Shown here: in pieces, positions 1 through 13,877 of the stretch
Layout: each line of letters begins with the position of its first letter
Numbering within the stretch: position 1 is the stretch's first letter
Assembly: GCF_000219625.1 (NCBI RefSeq)
Contig: NC_018214.1
Span: forward strand, 1,798,001 to 1,862,000
Length of the DNA: 64,000 bases
Source: Zymoseptoria tritici IPO323
Taxonomy: Eukaryota; Ascomycota; Dothideomycetes; Mycosphaerellales; Mycosphaerellaceae
Direction of reading: 5' to 3'
The notes under the pieces: model-generated
Database searches by the model: none
What the model was told of the DNA's origin: nothing
The model's input: only the letters and a program-made list of their open reading frames with translations
Made by a program: the position numbers and the translations under genes

Positions 1-1062
1 GAAGAGAGGGTTTATCGAGTATCTTCTAGTATAGAAGTAGCGGAGTAGACGTTAGTTAGTTTATAAGGCGATTTATAAGAAGATAGAGGAAACGTTATAC
101 TAGGAGTAGGTATTAGTTAGATACTAGTAGGGCATAAACGAGTTAGTAAGGTTAATAGCTTTAAATAAGAAGTCGATAGAAGTTAGAGGCTTAGTAAGCG
201 AGTAGTCCGTATATAAGGTACTCGTATAGGTAGAGACTCGGTGCTCGTAAATTCTAATATAACTGTTTATATAGATTACTCGCGGCGGTTAAGAACAAGT
301 ATCTATCCGTTACTATTATCCTTACTTTATCTAAGACTCTAGTTCTCGTCTAAGGCCTACTCTTTACCTCTTACGTCTATTATTACTTTATTCCTTACGT
401 CTTCCTTAATTCTATTCTCGTCTAAGACGGGAGCGCGTATACTAGCGAAGTACTAAGGTCGCATAGGAATTTAATATACGCTCTTAGCGGTAAGGAGAAT
501 ATTCGACTCGCGCGACTAGCGTAGGATAAGAGTCCCGTAGGGTTTTCCGGGTCTAGAGTATATCCGTATACTTATTATCGATTATAGCGTACCTACGTAT
601 ACGTTTTGTCTAGAGTGCCTAAGTACTATATCTAGCGTACCTACGTATATAGTCGCGTCTAGAGCGCCTCGGTACGCTAATTCTAGAGCGCATCGGTACG
701 CTATATTCGGTAATGTTCTAGTTAGAGAATAGGTTGTCCTAAAGGTGCTAAGATTAACTCGGAAGTACTACTTAATTCCTAAGACGCTTATAGCTAATAA
801 GGCGTCTAGTAATATTAATATTACTCCGTAGCTACGTAGTCGATCTATATAGCCGGCCTATACTAGTTCGTTAGTTTATACTTAGGGGTATATAAATATA
901 TTACGGCTTAATAAAAGAGAGATATAATTTTAATAATTCGGTAAATAGACAAGTTTATATATAATACTATAGAGAGAGTCTAAGAAGGACTCGAAGATAT
1001 ATAGAAATAGTTACGGCCTTAGGTATCTACCTCGGGGGTAGGTACGGAGACCGGCCGTAACA
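1..1062 (-). mobile_element. 5' end of a Ty3/gypsy-type LTR retrotransposon (copy I), cut by the window edge
   Basis: Bases 1-898 match 8412-9284 at many points, including the start (gaagagagggttta) and the end (cttaggggtatataaatata). They are followed at 899-1062 by the same terminal repeat that ends copy II. Read on the minus strand this is a 5' LTR (1062 down to 899) followed by untranslated or early gag sequence. The rest of the element lies outside the window. All sequence is RIP-degraded, so no intact frame is expected. The identification rests on the match to the fuller copy at 1231-9447. Confidence 0.7.
899..1062 (-). repeat. LTR A (164 bp) of gypsy copy I
   Basis: Starts tattacggctt and ends ggccgtaaca. 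With RIP allowed for, this is a TG...CA-bounded LTR whose ends are inverted (TGTTACGGC / GCCGTAACA). Similar copies lie at 1231-1393 and 9285-9447. The last CA is still intact here, whereas the other two copies end in TA. Confidence 0.75.
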
Positions 1063-1230
1063 TCCCTTCTAGTATATAAGGTATTAAGCGCTTAGTAGTA
1101 TTAGTTTCTTACTCTTACTCTTACGACCTAGCGCTAAACGAGTACGTAAGTCGAGTATTTCTTTAACCTCGTATTCTTCGTACTCCCTATCGCTTACCGC
1201 GATAGCTTCTACTAGTAGCGGTAGCGCTAG
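1063..1230. other. 168-bp spacer between the two gypsy copies
   Basis: The spacer contains short repeats (tcttactcttactcttac) and is AT-rich. I see no coding potential. No duplicated 5-mer flanks LTR A or LTR B, so I cannot tell whether it is old host DNA or a recombination product. Confidence 0.5.
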
Positions 1231-1393
1231 TATTACGGCTTAAATAGAAGGAAGAGACGTAATTCTAATAACTCGGTAAATAGACAAGTTTATATATAAT
1301 ACTATAGAGAGAGTCTAAGAAGGACTCGAAGATATATAGAAATAGTTACGGCCTTAGGTATCTACCTTAAAGGTAGAGAGACTAGCCGTAATA
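1231..1393 (-). repeat. LTR B, 3' LTR of copy II
   Basis: Begins tattacggcttaaatag and ends gactagccgtaata. It directly abuts the polypurine tract at about 1397-1416, which supports its role as the 3' LTR of a minus-strand element. Confidence 0.8.
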
Positions 1394-4300
1394 CTACCTC
1401 CCCCCCCCTTTAAAAGGCGAGAGGCCCGCGAGTATAGTAAAGGTATAGTAAGCGTAAGCTCTAGTATATATACGACGTTACGTAGTAGTAGCGACGGTAA
1501 GGTATCGTAGTAGTAGCGCGCGGAGGCGGCGGTAAGGCGGTACGGCGGTTAGCGGGTAGCGTTAACTAGTTTAATAGCGCGGCGGTAACGCGTACGGTAC
1601 GTTAGTAAATTAGTAGGGCGACGTAGAATACGACGGGTAGTAGAAGGCTCTAGTACGGTAGCGTAGATATAAGACCTACGGAAACGACTCGTATAGAAGC
1701 TAGAAATGCTAAATCCGAGGAGAAACGCTCGACTAATAAGAGGCTAGAGAACTCCTTTAATATTCTATAGTAATTCTAGACGGTTGTTTGCGTAGTCGTA
1801 GCTACTTAAGGGCGGCTAGTAAATAATTCCGGACAGTTGTTTACGTAGACGTAGCTACTTAAGGGAGGCTAGTAGTAATTCCGGACGGTTGTTTACGTAG
1901 ACGTAGCTACTATCGGATATAGGGAAGAATTCTAGACGGTCGTATATATATTCGCGGTATCTAATTTCTATTACGGCCCTAGCCGTAGGCTCGTATTACT
2001 CTATATTAACTAGCGCGACGTTAGTTATTAAGTCTAACGTAGTAGAAGACCGAAGTCGATACTAGCGTATAAATAATAATCCGAACGAGCGTATACTATA
2101 GGCCTCTATATACCTAATAGTAGTAGCGTTACGGGCTATAGGCGTAAGTTCTATATTTAGCCGTCCTACGTAATAGCTTCGTTCGGAACCTAGCCTAGTA
2201 GTAGTTTAAAGGCGACGTAAATAGACAACTTAGGGTAGTCGTAAAGAAAGTTAGCTACTACTATAGTAGTATGTTTAATAGTGTTAGCCGGCTCCTAAGC
2301 AGCCTCTAAACGGGGGTATCCTCTCTAATAAATTAGGAATTCTTCGCTCGGCGGTTTCCTCTTACTATTACGCCCTTTAGCCTTTCTTAATCTATAATTA
2401 AGGACTTCCTAAACCTTATATTCCTCGTGTTCTTAGCCTTCGTTAGCGATAACTACTACTAGTAGTAGTAGTAGAGCTACTTAGCTAGGTAGAGGATCGT
2501 TCGGCGAGTAATATAGTAGTAAGTAGTTAAAGATGTTATCGATTTTTATCGTTATAGGTAGCTCTAGGCGGTATATACCGGGCATAGCTTTAGTAATATA
2601 GTATAGACTAAGCGATTTATAGTCTAATTTAAGGGCTAGTCGCTATGTTTTAATATTACGACGGTCGAGATAGACTATGTCGCCTATAACCTAGGTAGGG
2701 CTAGCTCTACGGTAGAGATTAGCCGTATTAGCTTATCGCGCTACGGCGAGTTCTGACTAGAGTTAGAGGTAGTCGTATAATTAGGTTATCGTTAAGGCGA
2801 ACGTTTATACTACTTCGGCGTCTAGGCGCTAGCGCTAAGGTAGCGTAGGTATATTAGTATCTAGCTTAATATCTAATAAGTTAAACTACGGATTTCGGCC
2901 GGTATTAGCGAAGAAGGGTAATACGCTAGTTAATTCGGAGACGTTGTTGTTAGTAACGAATTTAGTAAGAGGTAACTAGTCGACCTAATCGTTCTAGCGG
3001 TAGGACACGAACGCGCGAAGGTAAGTCTCTATTATTTTGTTCGTATTCTTAGACTAACTATTAGTCTAAGGGTAGAAGGACGAGGATAGTTTACGTAAGA
3101 CCCCTAGCATCTTATAGAGGTAAGTCTAGAAGGCGGAGACGAACTATAGACCTCTATCGGAGATAATTGTTATTAGGAAGCTATGCCGTAACTAGACGTA
3201 GCGAAGGAATACGCGTATATAATAGTTAGCTTCTATTAAGAGGACTAGAATTAAGTGTCGTTCCTTAGTTATCTAATTAGTTATAGTTATAATATTACGG
3301 TAGGTAGCTTAGTCGGTGCGGCTCTTACTAGCTAGTAGATCTATAACGAAGTCGACCGTAATGTCGGTCTATAGCTTTATAGGCGCGTAAAGGGAACGTA
3401 GTAGAGCTTAGTATAGAAGCTAGCTAGGCTTATTGTTCCGGTACGAGCGATAGTTATAAAGGTACCGGCTAATAGAGCGCGGTATATGAGGCTAGAAGAA
3501 TTAGCGGCTTATAATGTCTAAGGTTTTAGAGGGACCGGTATAACTAGTAGTAGGCGAGTCGTAGTAATTACGAAGGATAAGTAAGCGTAGTAATCCGGTG
3601 TTATAGTCGTTATCGTCGTTACTAGGTACGAACAGGCTCTACGATCCGTACCGGTTACGGTAGTATAGTATACCGTTCTAAGCTCGAATGTTGTCTTTAT
3701 TAAGCTTTAGTTTCGTAATAAGCGGAGCGTTAGCACCTTTCGTAAGGAGCGCGATTATCTCTCGTACTTCCCTACCGTAGTTAGTATTACCTTAGTAAGC
3801 CGCCTCGATTAATGTAGTAATAGAGGTATAGTCTCGTACCGCTAATACGAGAAGACTAGAGGCGTTTAGCCGAGGTAACTCGAGGTAACGCCGCTAGAGG
3901 ATATTTTAGTATTAATAAACTAACCGGGGGTCGCTTAGTAATAACGGAAGGTCCTATAGTAGGCGTATAAGGGTATCTACTTTACTATTACTTTTGCTAG
4001 ATACGAAAGAGATAGTAAAGTTAAACTACGAGAGGAACTTAGCCTACCGAGCTTAGTAGCGGTTAAGGACCTTTATAGATATAAAGTATTCTAGGTTCTT
4101 ATAGTCTAAGAGAACCTTTACCGGTTTACTATTATCGGCGGCTAGCTCCGGCCTCTATTCTTTAAATACCTTAACGATAGCTATTAGTTCCTTATTATAG
4201 ATATTATAGTTATATTCGGCTAGGGATATCTTCTAGGAGAGGTAGGCGACTAGATAAAGTACTCTATCCGTTCCGCGTTAAGAGAGGACTATAGCTATAA

Positions 4301-4785
4301 CGAAGTCTAAGGCGTCGGTTTCTAAGATAGTCTCTAACCTAGGTATAAAGTAAGCTAGGACTAGGGTAGTAGTAAACCTTCGTTTTATCTCGTTAAAGGC
4401 CGACTAGCATTCCGAGGTCTATACGAACGGTAGGTATCGAGACTTAGTCGTTAGTAGCTTTACTTAAGGGTCTTAATTAGGGTTAAGTAGTACTATACGG
4501 GTAAGGGCGGTTAATAGAGTAGCGAGCTTCGAGAACTTCTCGATAAAACGTTAGTAGAAGTTAGTAAAACCGAGAAACGACTAGACGTCTTTTACGGTAG
4601 TAGGCGTTTCCTATTCCTAGACTACTACTACCTTGTCCGGATCTATACTAATGCCGTTAGTTAAGATAATTAATCTAAGATACTTAGTAGATTAAACGTA
4701 GAATTCCGATTTATTAATGTCGATAGGTAGCCCTACCTCCCGTAGGTAGAGAATTACCTTACGGACGTAGTCGATATATTGTTTA

Positions 4786-4930
4786 AGTATATCGCTAAAT
4801 ACGAGGACGTCGTCGAGATATACTAAGTAGAAGTTATCGAGGTAGTATCGTAGGGAGTAATTAATCGCCGATTAGAAGGTACTTAGTATATTATAAAGGC
4901 CGAAGGGTATTACGAGGCACTCGAATTAAC
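4786..4930 (-). pseudogene. Degraded reverse transcriptase core of gypsy copy II
   Basis: In one minus-strand frame the conserved block reads VIPFGL, then a short stretch with one stop, then NYSLRYYLDNF and VYLDDVLVFS. This is the Ty3/gypsy RT palm with its YxDD box. Here the catalytic YLDD is unmutated although neighbouring residues are stops or RIP substitutions. Confidence 0.8.
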
Positions 4931-7900
4931 TATACTACGTTATAAACGCGGTCTTATACTTATACCCCTAGGCGATACGGATACGATTAAACGTAGCAAT
5001 AATGTCTAACTTTATAAAGAACTTCTTCCCTAATAACCTCGCGAGGGTGTCCTAAACTAAGGGAATTAGATAGTAGCTCTTAACGGTAAGGGCATTAAGT
5101 ACTCTATAGTTAATATATACGCGTAGTCTACTACTAGGCTTACGAACTACGATAACCGGCGCTATAGCTTTAGAGGTAGAAGAGCGGATTATGCGCTTTA
5201 ATAATATATCGTCGACCTACTTTTTAAGCGCGTCTTCTTTAGATAAAGAGAGGTAGTAAGGTCTTCGAAATAGGAGCAATAATCCTTCCTTAAGGTAGAT
5301 TTCGTAGTTAACTCTAGGGCGATACGCTAAAAGCGTATTAGCCTCTTACCGTAAGAAAGCTTCTAGGAGGTCGTAGTATACTATAGGAAGCTTAGCTCTT
5401 ACCTTAGCTTCGGAGGTATAGTTACTAGCTATAAATTTCTCGTAGTTAGCGACGGTAGTTACGTATACTTTAAGCTGCCCGGTTAGTAATATCTAGCCGG
5501 CGAAGACTTCCGAGTCCGGTCGGTAAGCTATAAGCTCGATAGCGTAAGCGCTTAATTATAGGAGCTTAACCGGATAGTTAGTATATCCGGTAATTTATTC
5601 GATACCTATAATAGGAGCTTTAGGCGGTAAAGGTACGAGGATTAGTATAGCTTTTCCTTCCGGGGCTTCTAAAGAAGGGAATACTAATAGTTTAGCGTAG
5701 GTATAGTTAAGGGACTATACTTAAATAACATCGCCTTTATTATAGTATATAGTATAATATTCCGCTATAAAAGCGACTTACTCTATTACCTAGTAGATAT
5801 ATAGCTTATAGCGGTTAAACTATAGTAGGCTAAGGACGATCTCGTATTAGAGGTCGGCTACGAATATTAAGGACTACTCTTAATAACCTATAATTTCGAA
5901 TGTTACTATTACGTAGTACGTAACTTACTTAGCTATAGACGTTCCGTCGGCTATTCCGAGAGACCTCGAACATACGAGGGGAAATTAAAGGAATACCTTC
6001 ATAGCTATATTACTAATAAATAAGGCATTTATACTAGGGTCGAGGTAGGCGGAGCCCTTACGCTAGTTTAGTTAGACGCTAAGGACGATATAGGGCTCCG
6101 TAATTAGCTCGAGTACTTCGTCGACTTCGTACTATAGCGAGGCCTAAAGAGAAGATACTAAGCACTATAGTTATTATACGCTAACGGATTCGAGTCTACC
6201 TACTTCCTAGCTAAAGTAGTAGATACTTCTTTTTCCGACTCGGTTAACAAATCTAAGACCTCCTTAATACGAGCGGAGTTAGCGGTAATTACGGCGGCGC
6301 TAGGGCGTAGCGCCTAGACGCCCTTAGATATAAAGCCCTTTATAGGGTAAAGGTTATACTATAGATAGTAACTAACTTCTCGGTAACGGAAGTAGCGATC
6401 TTTATCTTAAAAGCGCTTTCTCTCGGCGTCTATTAGGCGCGGAAGGTTAAGGTACTTATCTATAAGTATCTACCTCCTCGGGTTAGTTATAGAGGAAGTA
6501 GTAGTAGTCGCTAAGGTAGACGAGCGTAAGCTACCGCCTCGCTTTAAACCTCGCTCCTTATTACTCTTATCGGCGTCGAGTATAGTAGTAGATACGGACT
6601 TAGTACCGCGAGGGTAGTTAGCTTTAAGGTTATTAAAGTCGATATTAACTTAATCGTATTACTCTATAAGCTCCTTAGCCGTCTTAATTCTTAGGCTAAC
6701 GAGGCGCTATCGGAAGCGGAAGTTTAGCTTCTTTTTTAAGGCGTCTAGCTCGAAGGTTAGGGTCTAATCTATATAAGGGCGAAGTTCGAGGTAACAGTTA
6801 TAGAAGTCTATAAAAGATTTAGAGTTGCCCTATTTAAGGCGCTCTATCTTAGATCTCGTATAGTTAGCGCGATTTAGGTCTATATAGCGTACGTTTATCT
6901 ATACGAACAGTTGTTTAACTATAGTAAAGTATAGTAAGGTTAGAGTATTAGCGTAGGAATCTAACCTAGAGGGTATACGTAATTTAAGGAGTTACTAAAC
7001 GGTGCTACCTATATATTAGTAGATAAATCCGAGTAAGTCTTTAACACTTCTAAACTTAGTAGCGTTAAGTAGTATATCTATAGATCGGAGCTATTGCTCG
7101 TATCTAGGCTTAGTTTTACTACCTATAAACTTTTTAGGGTATTATACTCCTCGAGCTATCTTATAGCCTCTTAATATAGTAGGATCGTAGGTAGTAAGGT
7201 TCGAGACGATTAATATAGGCATACTAGAGCGATAGCGGCTACGACGGTCTTTATTATCGTTACGGTCGCGACAGCGGTTATTATAACGATTATCGCGGCT
7301 ATTACGGCGGTAATCTCGATAGTAATCGTTAAAGTCGTCCTCGGAGCTAGGTTCGCTATAGCTTAGAAAGCCGGGGTTACGAGAAGGAAGTCGGTTCGAC
7401 CGTAAAACCGGTAGGAGTCGCGGAGGTAAAGCTATTATAGTATTAGCTCGGCGCTTAAGTAAGAGCGATTAGGCTAAACGTTAATAGTTAAATATAACTA
7501 CTCGCTTACCGAGGGTTTTCTTAAGCTACTTAATACGAGCTTTAAGTACGTCCTATATATCGCTAGATCCCTTAGCTATCGCGAGAGTAGCTTAAATCTA
7601 CTCGGTATTAGCGACGAGGGAATTAATCTCTTATTTAGTACGGGAAAGGCTCTCTTCGCGCTCCTTTACTATCTTATATAGGATCTACGCTTAGTTCTTA
7701 TATTTAAGGGTAAGTTTACCTTTATCGTTATCTTTAACGATACGCTAGAGTTCCTTAACTTTATCTAGGGTAAGGCGGTAGTTAACTTAGTAAGCGTCGA
7801 AGTAGTGTCGCTAGATTTCGTAGCTTTTATATATAACGTCTCGGTTCTAGAGCGTCTTATTAAAGGACTAGTAGATACTACCGACGAGTTAGTAAGCTAT

Positions 7901-9284
7901 AAGAGGGTTCTTTTCGACGAAGGCCTTAAAACGTTCTATAGTTATATTAGTAAGGGCTATTAGGGCGATAGTTACGCTCTATCTACTTAATAGCTCTAGG
8001 CAAACCTTAGCTACGATAGTCGGATTAGTCTAGCTAGTAGCTATACTAAAGACTTAGTTCTTATTAAAGAAGGCTCTAAGGTCGAATATATCTATATCTA
8101 TCTAAGGTAGTCCTTTATCCTTCTTTTTATTTAAGTCGGCGTATCGCTATAGTAGAGTTAGCTCTTATCCCTTAGTCTAAGACTCTAGCTCTTTATCTAG
8201 ATCTTCTTTGTTTATAATATCGAAGTCTTCTAGTAGGAAGGAGCGACAAACCTTCGCCGGCCTATACTAAGAGGCGCTATACTCGGGAGAGGTAGTATTA
8301 CTACGAGCTATTTTAGTCTTAGTCGGAGCGGTCGGCGTAGCTAGTAAGGGTAGAGGTAAAGGCGTAGATAGCGAAGAGTCGATCGAGGGAGAGCGGTTAT
8401 ATCGGTAGACGTAGAAGAGAGGGTTTACTAAACATCGGCCTATATAAAAGTAACGGAGTAGCGGCTAATTAGTTTATAGGGCGATTCGTAAGAAAATAGA
8501 GAAAACGTTATACTAGGAGTAGGTATTAGCTAGGTGCTAGTAGGGCATAAACGAGTTAATAAGGTTAATAGCTTTAAACGAGAAGTCGATAGAGGTCGGA
8601 GATTAGTAAGCGAACGGCCTTCGTATATATCGTTTTTCTTACGTAAGGGTAGAGACTAGATGTTCGTAAAATAAGATAGCTACTTATATAGATATACGAG
8701 TAGCTTTACGAGTACTAGTATTACTATCTATTACCGTAGTCCTTACGCTAATTATATTTTCCGCTCTATTCCTTACCTTATTCCTCGCTTCTTCCTTAAT
8801 TCCGTTCTTGTCTAAGACGGGAGTACGTATACTAGCGAAGTGCTAAGGTTATATAGGAATTTAATATACGCGTTCGGCGGTAAGGGCAATATTCGAATCG
8901 TATAACTAGCGTAGGGTATGTTTTCCGGGTTAAGAGTATGTCCGTATACTTATCGGTTCTAGCGTACCTACGTATACGTTTCGTCTAGAGTACCTAAGTA
9001 CTATATCTAGCGTACCTAAGTACGGTTAAGTCTAGACTCTAGAGCGTATCGGTGCGCTAATTCTAGAGCGCCTACGTACGCTATTAGTAATATTACTTAA
9101 GGTATAGTATCGTCCTAAGAGGTACTAAGATTAACTTAGAAGTACTTAGTTCTAGAGGCGCTTATAGCTAAGATTAAGGCGCCTACGTAATATCGCGATA
9201 TTGCTCCTATAGCTATAGCGTCGGTAGATTAGTATAGCTAGCCTATACTATAACTATTAAATTATACTTAGGGGTATATAAATA

Positions 9285-9447
9285 TATTACGGCTTAAATA
9301 GAAGGAAGAGACGTAATTCTAATAACTCGGTAAATAGACAAGTTTATATATAATGCTATAGAGAGAGTCTAAGAAGGACTCGAAGATATATAGAAACAGT
9401 TACGGCCTTAGGTATCTACCTCAAAGGTAGGGAGACTAGCCGTAATA
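9285..9447 (-). repeat. LTR C, 5' LTR of copy II
   Basis: A near copy of LTR B (tattacggcttaaatag...gactagccgtaata). The differences I can see are transitions (for example aatgctat versus aatactat, aaacag versus aaatag), as expected of RIP on two originally identical LTRs. Confidence 0.8.
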
Positions 9448-10916
9448 ATATATACGTTATTAGTACCGTTTGCTACTTTATCGGCGTAACTATAAAAGCT
9501 CGAAATTAAGACGAGCTCTTTAGCCTCCGCCTAGAGTAATACTAGGACTTATATATAATAAATACGTCTACCGACTAGGGTATAGTTAGTAGCTTAGTAT
9601 ATACCCTCTCCGCCTATATACGTATAAATAAACTAATTACCTCTTTAATAGCCGCTAAGGCGGACCTCTACTAAGAAAACGAAGCTTCTAACGTTAGACG
9701 CCGACGTCTTCGACCTTATATACTTAATAGTCCGTACCGATCTTACGCGCCGCCCTACTTAGCTAATACCTTATAAGCCCGGTGTTACTTAATGTTTCTA
9801 CGTTCGTACGTAGGGCCGATAGGAGGACATAGAAACCGGATACCTTAACTATATCCTAGATATAAGAGTAACTAGTCGCGAGAATTTAATAGTAAAGCTT
9901 AAGAGTAAGATAGTAGTATTAGGCGCCGATAACTTAAAGGACTACTTCCTCTACCTTCGATTCGAGAACCTATAGAGTAACTTGGTCTACTAAGTTACTA
10001 CTATCTACGTCTAGGTACTATTCGGGCCTACTTATCTCTATCTTTACTTATATAAGTCCTATATATACGAGCCGTAGTACCCGGTTAGTAGTATAACCTC
10101 TAGCGATTTAACGAGCGTTACTAATAGATACCTAGGCATTCGAGGCTATAATAGTCGACAACGACCTTAAGAAGTAGAATAGCGAGACGGTTCGTTACGA
10201 GGTAAGTTAGGATAACTACCTTAAAGGAACAAAGTTACTAATAAGGACTATAGTACGTTAAGGATCGACTATACGCTATTCCTACGTATATAGTATAATA
10301 CTAGAATCGAACTTATAAGTATAATCGGTTACTTCTCCGCCTATTAATAATACTTAACCGCTACGATAGGAGCTATTTTCCTTAAAAGCGACTAACTTAG
10401 ACTATTAGTTATTAACTACGGTTAACGAACCGATAGAGGATAGTCTTAATTCGCTCTCTATCGCCCTAATACGGCGAAAGTTACTAAGCTATAGCGGACG
10501 GACTTAATTTACTCTACGTTAAGATATACGGTCTATTCGCTCTAAAAGCGTTCTAAATACCCCTTCGCTACCGGACAGAGGAGTAATAGGCCTAAAGCCG
10601 CTACGTAGAGGTAAACCCTTATAGTCGCGGTAGTCCTTATACTAAGAGGTTAGTATACGCGCGACTATAAAATCTAATGCGCGTATATAAACATACTCCC
10701 CTACCTTCTAATAACCTTAACTCGTTAAACCTTTATTTAACTACTAATATACCTAGGACTAACGAATACGACTATCTAAGTAGTATATAGATCGGAGTCT
10801 ATCTAGACTCGCTCTCGTATATTCTAAGGCTAACGATTTATAGGACCTTAATACTCTAAGATGTTATAGAAGAGGCCTCGTAAGAGTTCTATAGTAGACC
10901 TATTAGTAAGGGCCTC

Positions 10917-11160
10917 TTTACGGCCGGTAGTAAGCTCCTCTTCGCGGCCGGTAGTAAGCTCCTCTTCGCGGCCGGTAGTAAGATCTACTTTACGACTAGT
11001 AGTAAGCTCCTCTTTACGGCCGGTAGTAAGCTCCTCTTTACGGCCGGTAGTAAGCTCCTCCTTACGGCCGATAGTAAGATTCTTATTATAGCTAATAGCT
11101 AGCTCCTCTTTATAATTAGGACTAAGCTCCTCTTCGTAATTAATACTAAGCTTATCTACG
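10917..11160. repeat. Tandem array, about ten 24-bp units
   Basis: The unit is close to cggccggtagtaagctcctc plus 4 bases. The first units are nearly identical and later ones decay (ggccggtag becomes gctaatag, then attaatac). The 24-bp period keeps a reading frame, so it could have been an eight-residue protein repeat before RIP. It lies within the unresolved repeat region. Confidence 0.85.
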
Positions 11161-13745
11161 TACCCTTAGAAGAGGTCGTTAGCCGTAATAGGAAAGAGGT
11201 CGGTAGCGAGGCCTATAATAGATTCGTTAATACGACGTTAATCGACTATAACCTTATAGTCTCGAGCGAGTTCGACCTTACGATTATAGATATTATTATA
11301 ATCGCGATAGCGAGAGTCTTCCGTAGACTTTATAAGGTAACCTAGTAGGGTAAATACGGCGTATATAAATATATTAGCTACCCTTAAAACTAACTATTAT
11401 ACCCCTAGCTATACTATAAGTATAGTTAGCTATAATCTAAGGCCGAGCCGGTAAGGAAGAAACGAAGAACGGAGGATTACGATAAGTCGGCCGATAGCGA
11501 CGATACGGATAACGCCGAGTTTAATTAGATTAGGACACCGCGTAACTAACTACTCTATAGCCCCCTAGCGGACTAGTCTAGGTACTTCGAGGATGCTAAC
11601 TGCCTCCTATAGGCCTACGCGTATATAGGGTAATAAGAATACCCTAGCGTTAATACTCCGGGTATACTATATTAGGTCTACGATATAATAAAGATATATT
11701 AGAGGGTTACGCGTAAGTAGTACGAAAAGGAATATAGGGGAGGTATAGGCCTAGTAAGACTACCCGGACAGGCCTTATAGGTAGTACGTAGATAGCTACC
11801 TTTTAGTTACCTTTGCTAATAGAGTAGATACGCGAGCGACTATAAATATAATATAACCTTAATATACTATTAGTCCGGTAGTACCTAAAGGAGACATTAA
11901 GTAGGCTTTATAGAGTCGAGTAGGGTAACGAGAAGGTAGCGGAGTTTATAAAGGGCCTTATTATACCGAACGAGGTCTCGTTCGAGTACTAGGGCGGAAT
12001 TCTAATAAGCTATCTAGTATTAAGGAGACTATATCCCGCTAATAATATAGTTATAACGCTACTAGTTAGATATCGTAGTCGGTTATATTCGATACTACTT
12101 CTTCGGAATCTAATTACTCGGTATCGTCTCGAATACCGCTAGTTATTTTAAGACTATTAATTTATAGCTACTTATATATACGTACGCTAAAATATATACG
12201 GTCTTATCTACCTAGTCGACGCCGTCTAACTAGAAGCTTAAAAATAGCTAGACGAAGTTTATAGTCCTCGACCCTTAGTACGTCGACGCGATTTTCTAGA
12301 CTAAACGTAATAAATAGCGCTAGTAGATAGCTAGTCGCCGCGCGCCTATCCTAAAGTACGTTACTAAAGCGGTACGTAGGGACTTACTAGAGCCTTACGA
12401 CGATAGCTTTAAGAGCAATATTAGGGAGTTCGGCGATACTATAGAGAACATACTAGGTACGGCGGACTTTACGGCTATTAGCGATAGCCGCGAGGATAGT
12501 AGGATAGAGGAAGAGGAAAACGGGATAGAGGAAGAGGAAGATATAGATCTAATCGAGGATAACGCTAGCCCGAATAATAAAATAGATAGCTAGATAGGGG
12601 ATATAGCGGATTAATACGGCGACGGCGGTATATATTCGTTACTAAAGTTAACGAGTACTTCCGACGATAGTAGAATCGATCTTAGCGGAGAGGAGTAAGT
12701 ATAATATAATCTCGAGAAGGCGGCTAATAACTAATACGTAGACAATAGGAGAGGCTTTAACGGCTATAACGAGTATAACGAGGGTCGAGGCGATAGCTTA
12801 TCGAGATACGTATACTACTATCGCTAGGTCCGATATAGCTAATATAAAGTCTAGACCGTTAACTCTACCGGTTAAGGGAGACCTAGCTCTTAAAGAAGCT
12901 CTTATATATATATAAAGTCGAGCTATATCTTATAGTAATACTAATAAGCTACTACTATAGGGAAAGCTAAAGATAGGGCGATAGCTAATTTCGAGAACCC
13001 TCGCCTAAGGATCTAGATACGGTAGAAGACGACGCCGAGTAGGTACCCGTTAGATCTCGACGACCGACTAAACTAATACAATATAGTAATCTACTACTCG
13101 TAGTATATCTAACTTCCGAAGATATAAACCTAAAGAGGATAGGGTAGATAAAACTAGAAGCTCGCCTATAGTAGGCGCTTAGATAAGAGACAGATTTAAT
13201 AAATTAGTAGTATAAAGTAGAGGAAAGGAACGTAGGAATAGGGGAATACGAGAAGATTAGTACTAGAGACGAGCTTTTTAGTAATAAGACCCGAAAGTAG
13301 GCGTTTGTTAGGTTTTTAATTTAGTAGTAAACTAGTTAAACCGTAGGGTAACCGTTAGAGTAGAGAGGTTCTCCTTCGATAAAGAAGAGGATTAGTATAA
13401 GACTATATAAGAGCATTCTTAACTATACGATAGAAAATAACATTTACTCGTAATAGTTTATATAGTATACTATAACGAGAGACTAGAAGGAATACTATAG
13501 TTATAAATAATAATATAGCCGGAGAAAAGTATAATATAAGAGCCTTAGAAGTAAGTAGAGCGGCGCGGCTCTAACGTAGAGAATAGGAAATATAGAGAAG
13601 GTAAGGAATATAGCTAGGCCTCGTTTAACGGATAGATTAATATAAGTATTAATTCGGGGAGGACTCTATATCTCGGGGGTTTATTCGGTACTTAAATTTA
13701 AAGCTACTCTAAACGATAGTTAGTTTAGTTTGAGCTTAGTTTAGC

Positions 13746-13877
13746 CTCGAGTTAAATAAAAGCCGGATTTAGTTAGAGTTTAGTTTAAGCTCGAGTTAAA
13801 TAAAAACCGGATTTAGTTAGAGTTTAGTTTAAGCTCGAGTTAAATAAAAACCGGATTTAGTTAGAGTTTAGTTTAAG
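13746..13877. repeat. Three copies of a 44-bp tandem repeat
   Basis: The unit begins ctcgagttaaataaaa and ends gagtttagtttaag. Copies start at 13746, 13790 and 13834 and differ at one position (agccgg versus aaccgg). A partial related unit precedes them (gagcttagtttagcctcgag). Confidence 0.85.

Larger units (their letters stand above)
1231..9447 (-). mobile_element. Complete but RIP-degraded Ty3/gypsy LTR retrotransposon (copy II)
   Basis: The element is bounded by 163-bp LTRs at 1231-1393 and 9285-9447. A polypurine tract lies just inside the left LTR: on the minus strand a run of nine G then AGG at about 1397-1416. This sets the orientation as minus. Reading the minus strand through TAG/TAA stops, reverse transcriptase is visible at about 4,790-4,930 (PFGL, then a YLDD box followed by VLVFS) and RNase H at about 3,990-4,240 (ELIAIVKVFKE). 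Integrase and gag would lie to the left and right of these; I did not define them. Almost every Trp/Gln position is a stop, so it is non-functional. No matching target duplication is visible (gctag before 1231, atata after 9447). Confidence 0.85.

Noticed and set aside
899..1393. A miniature retrotransposon (TRIM) made of LTR A, 168-bp spacer and LTR B
   Set aside because: The sequence left of LTR A also precedes LTR C at 8412-9284, and a polypurine tract abuts LTR B. The repeats are therefore better explained as ends of two larger elements.
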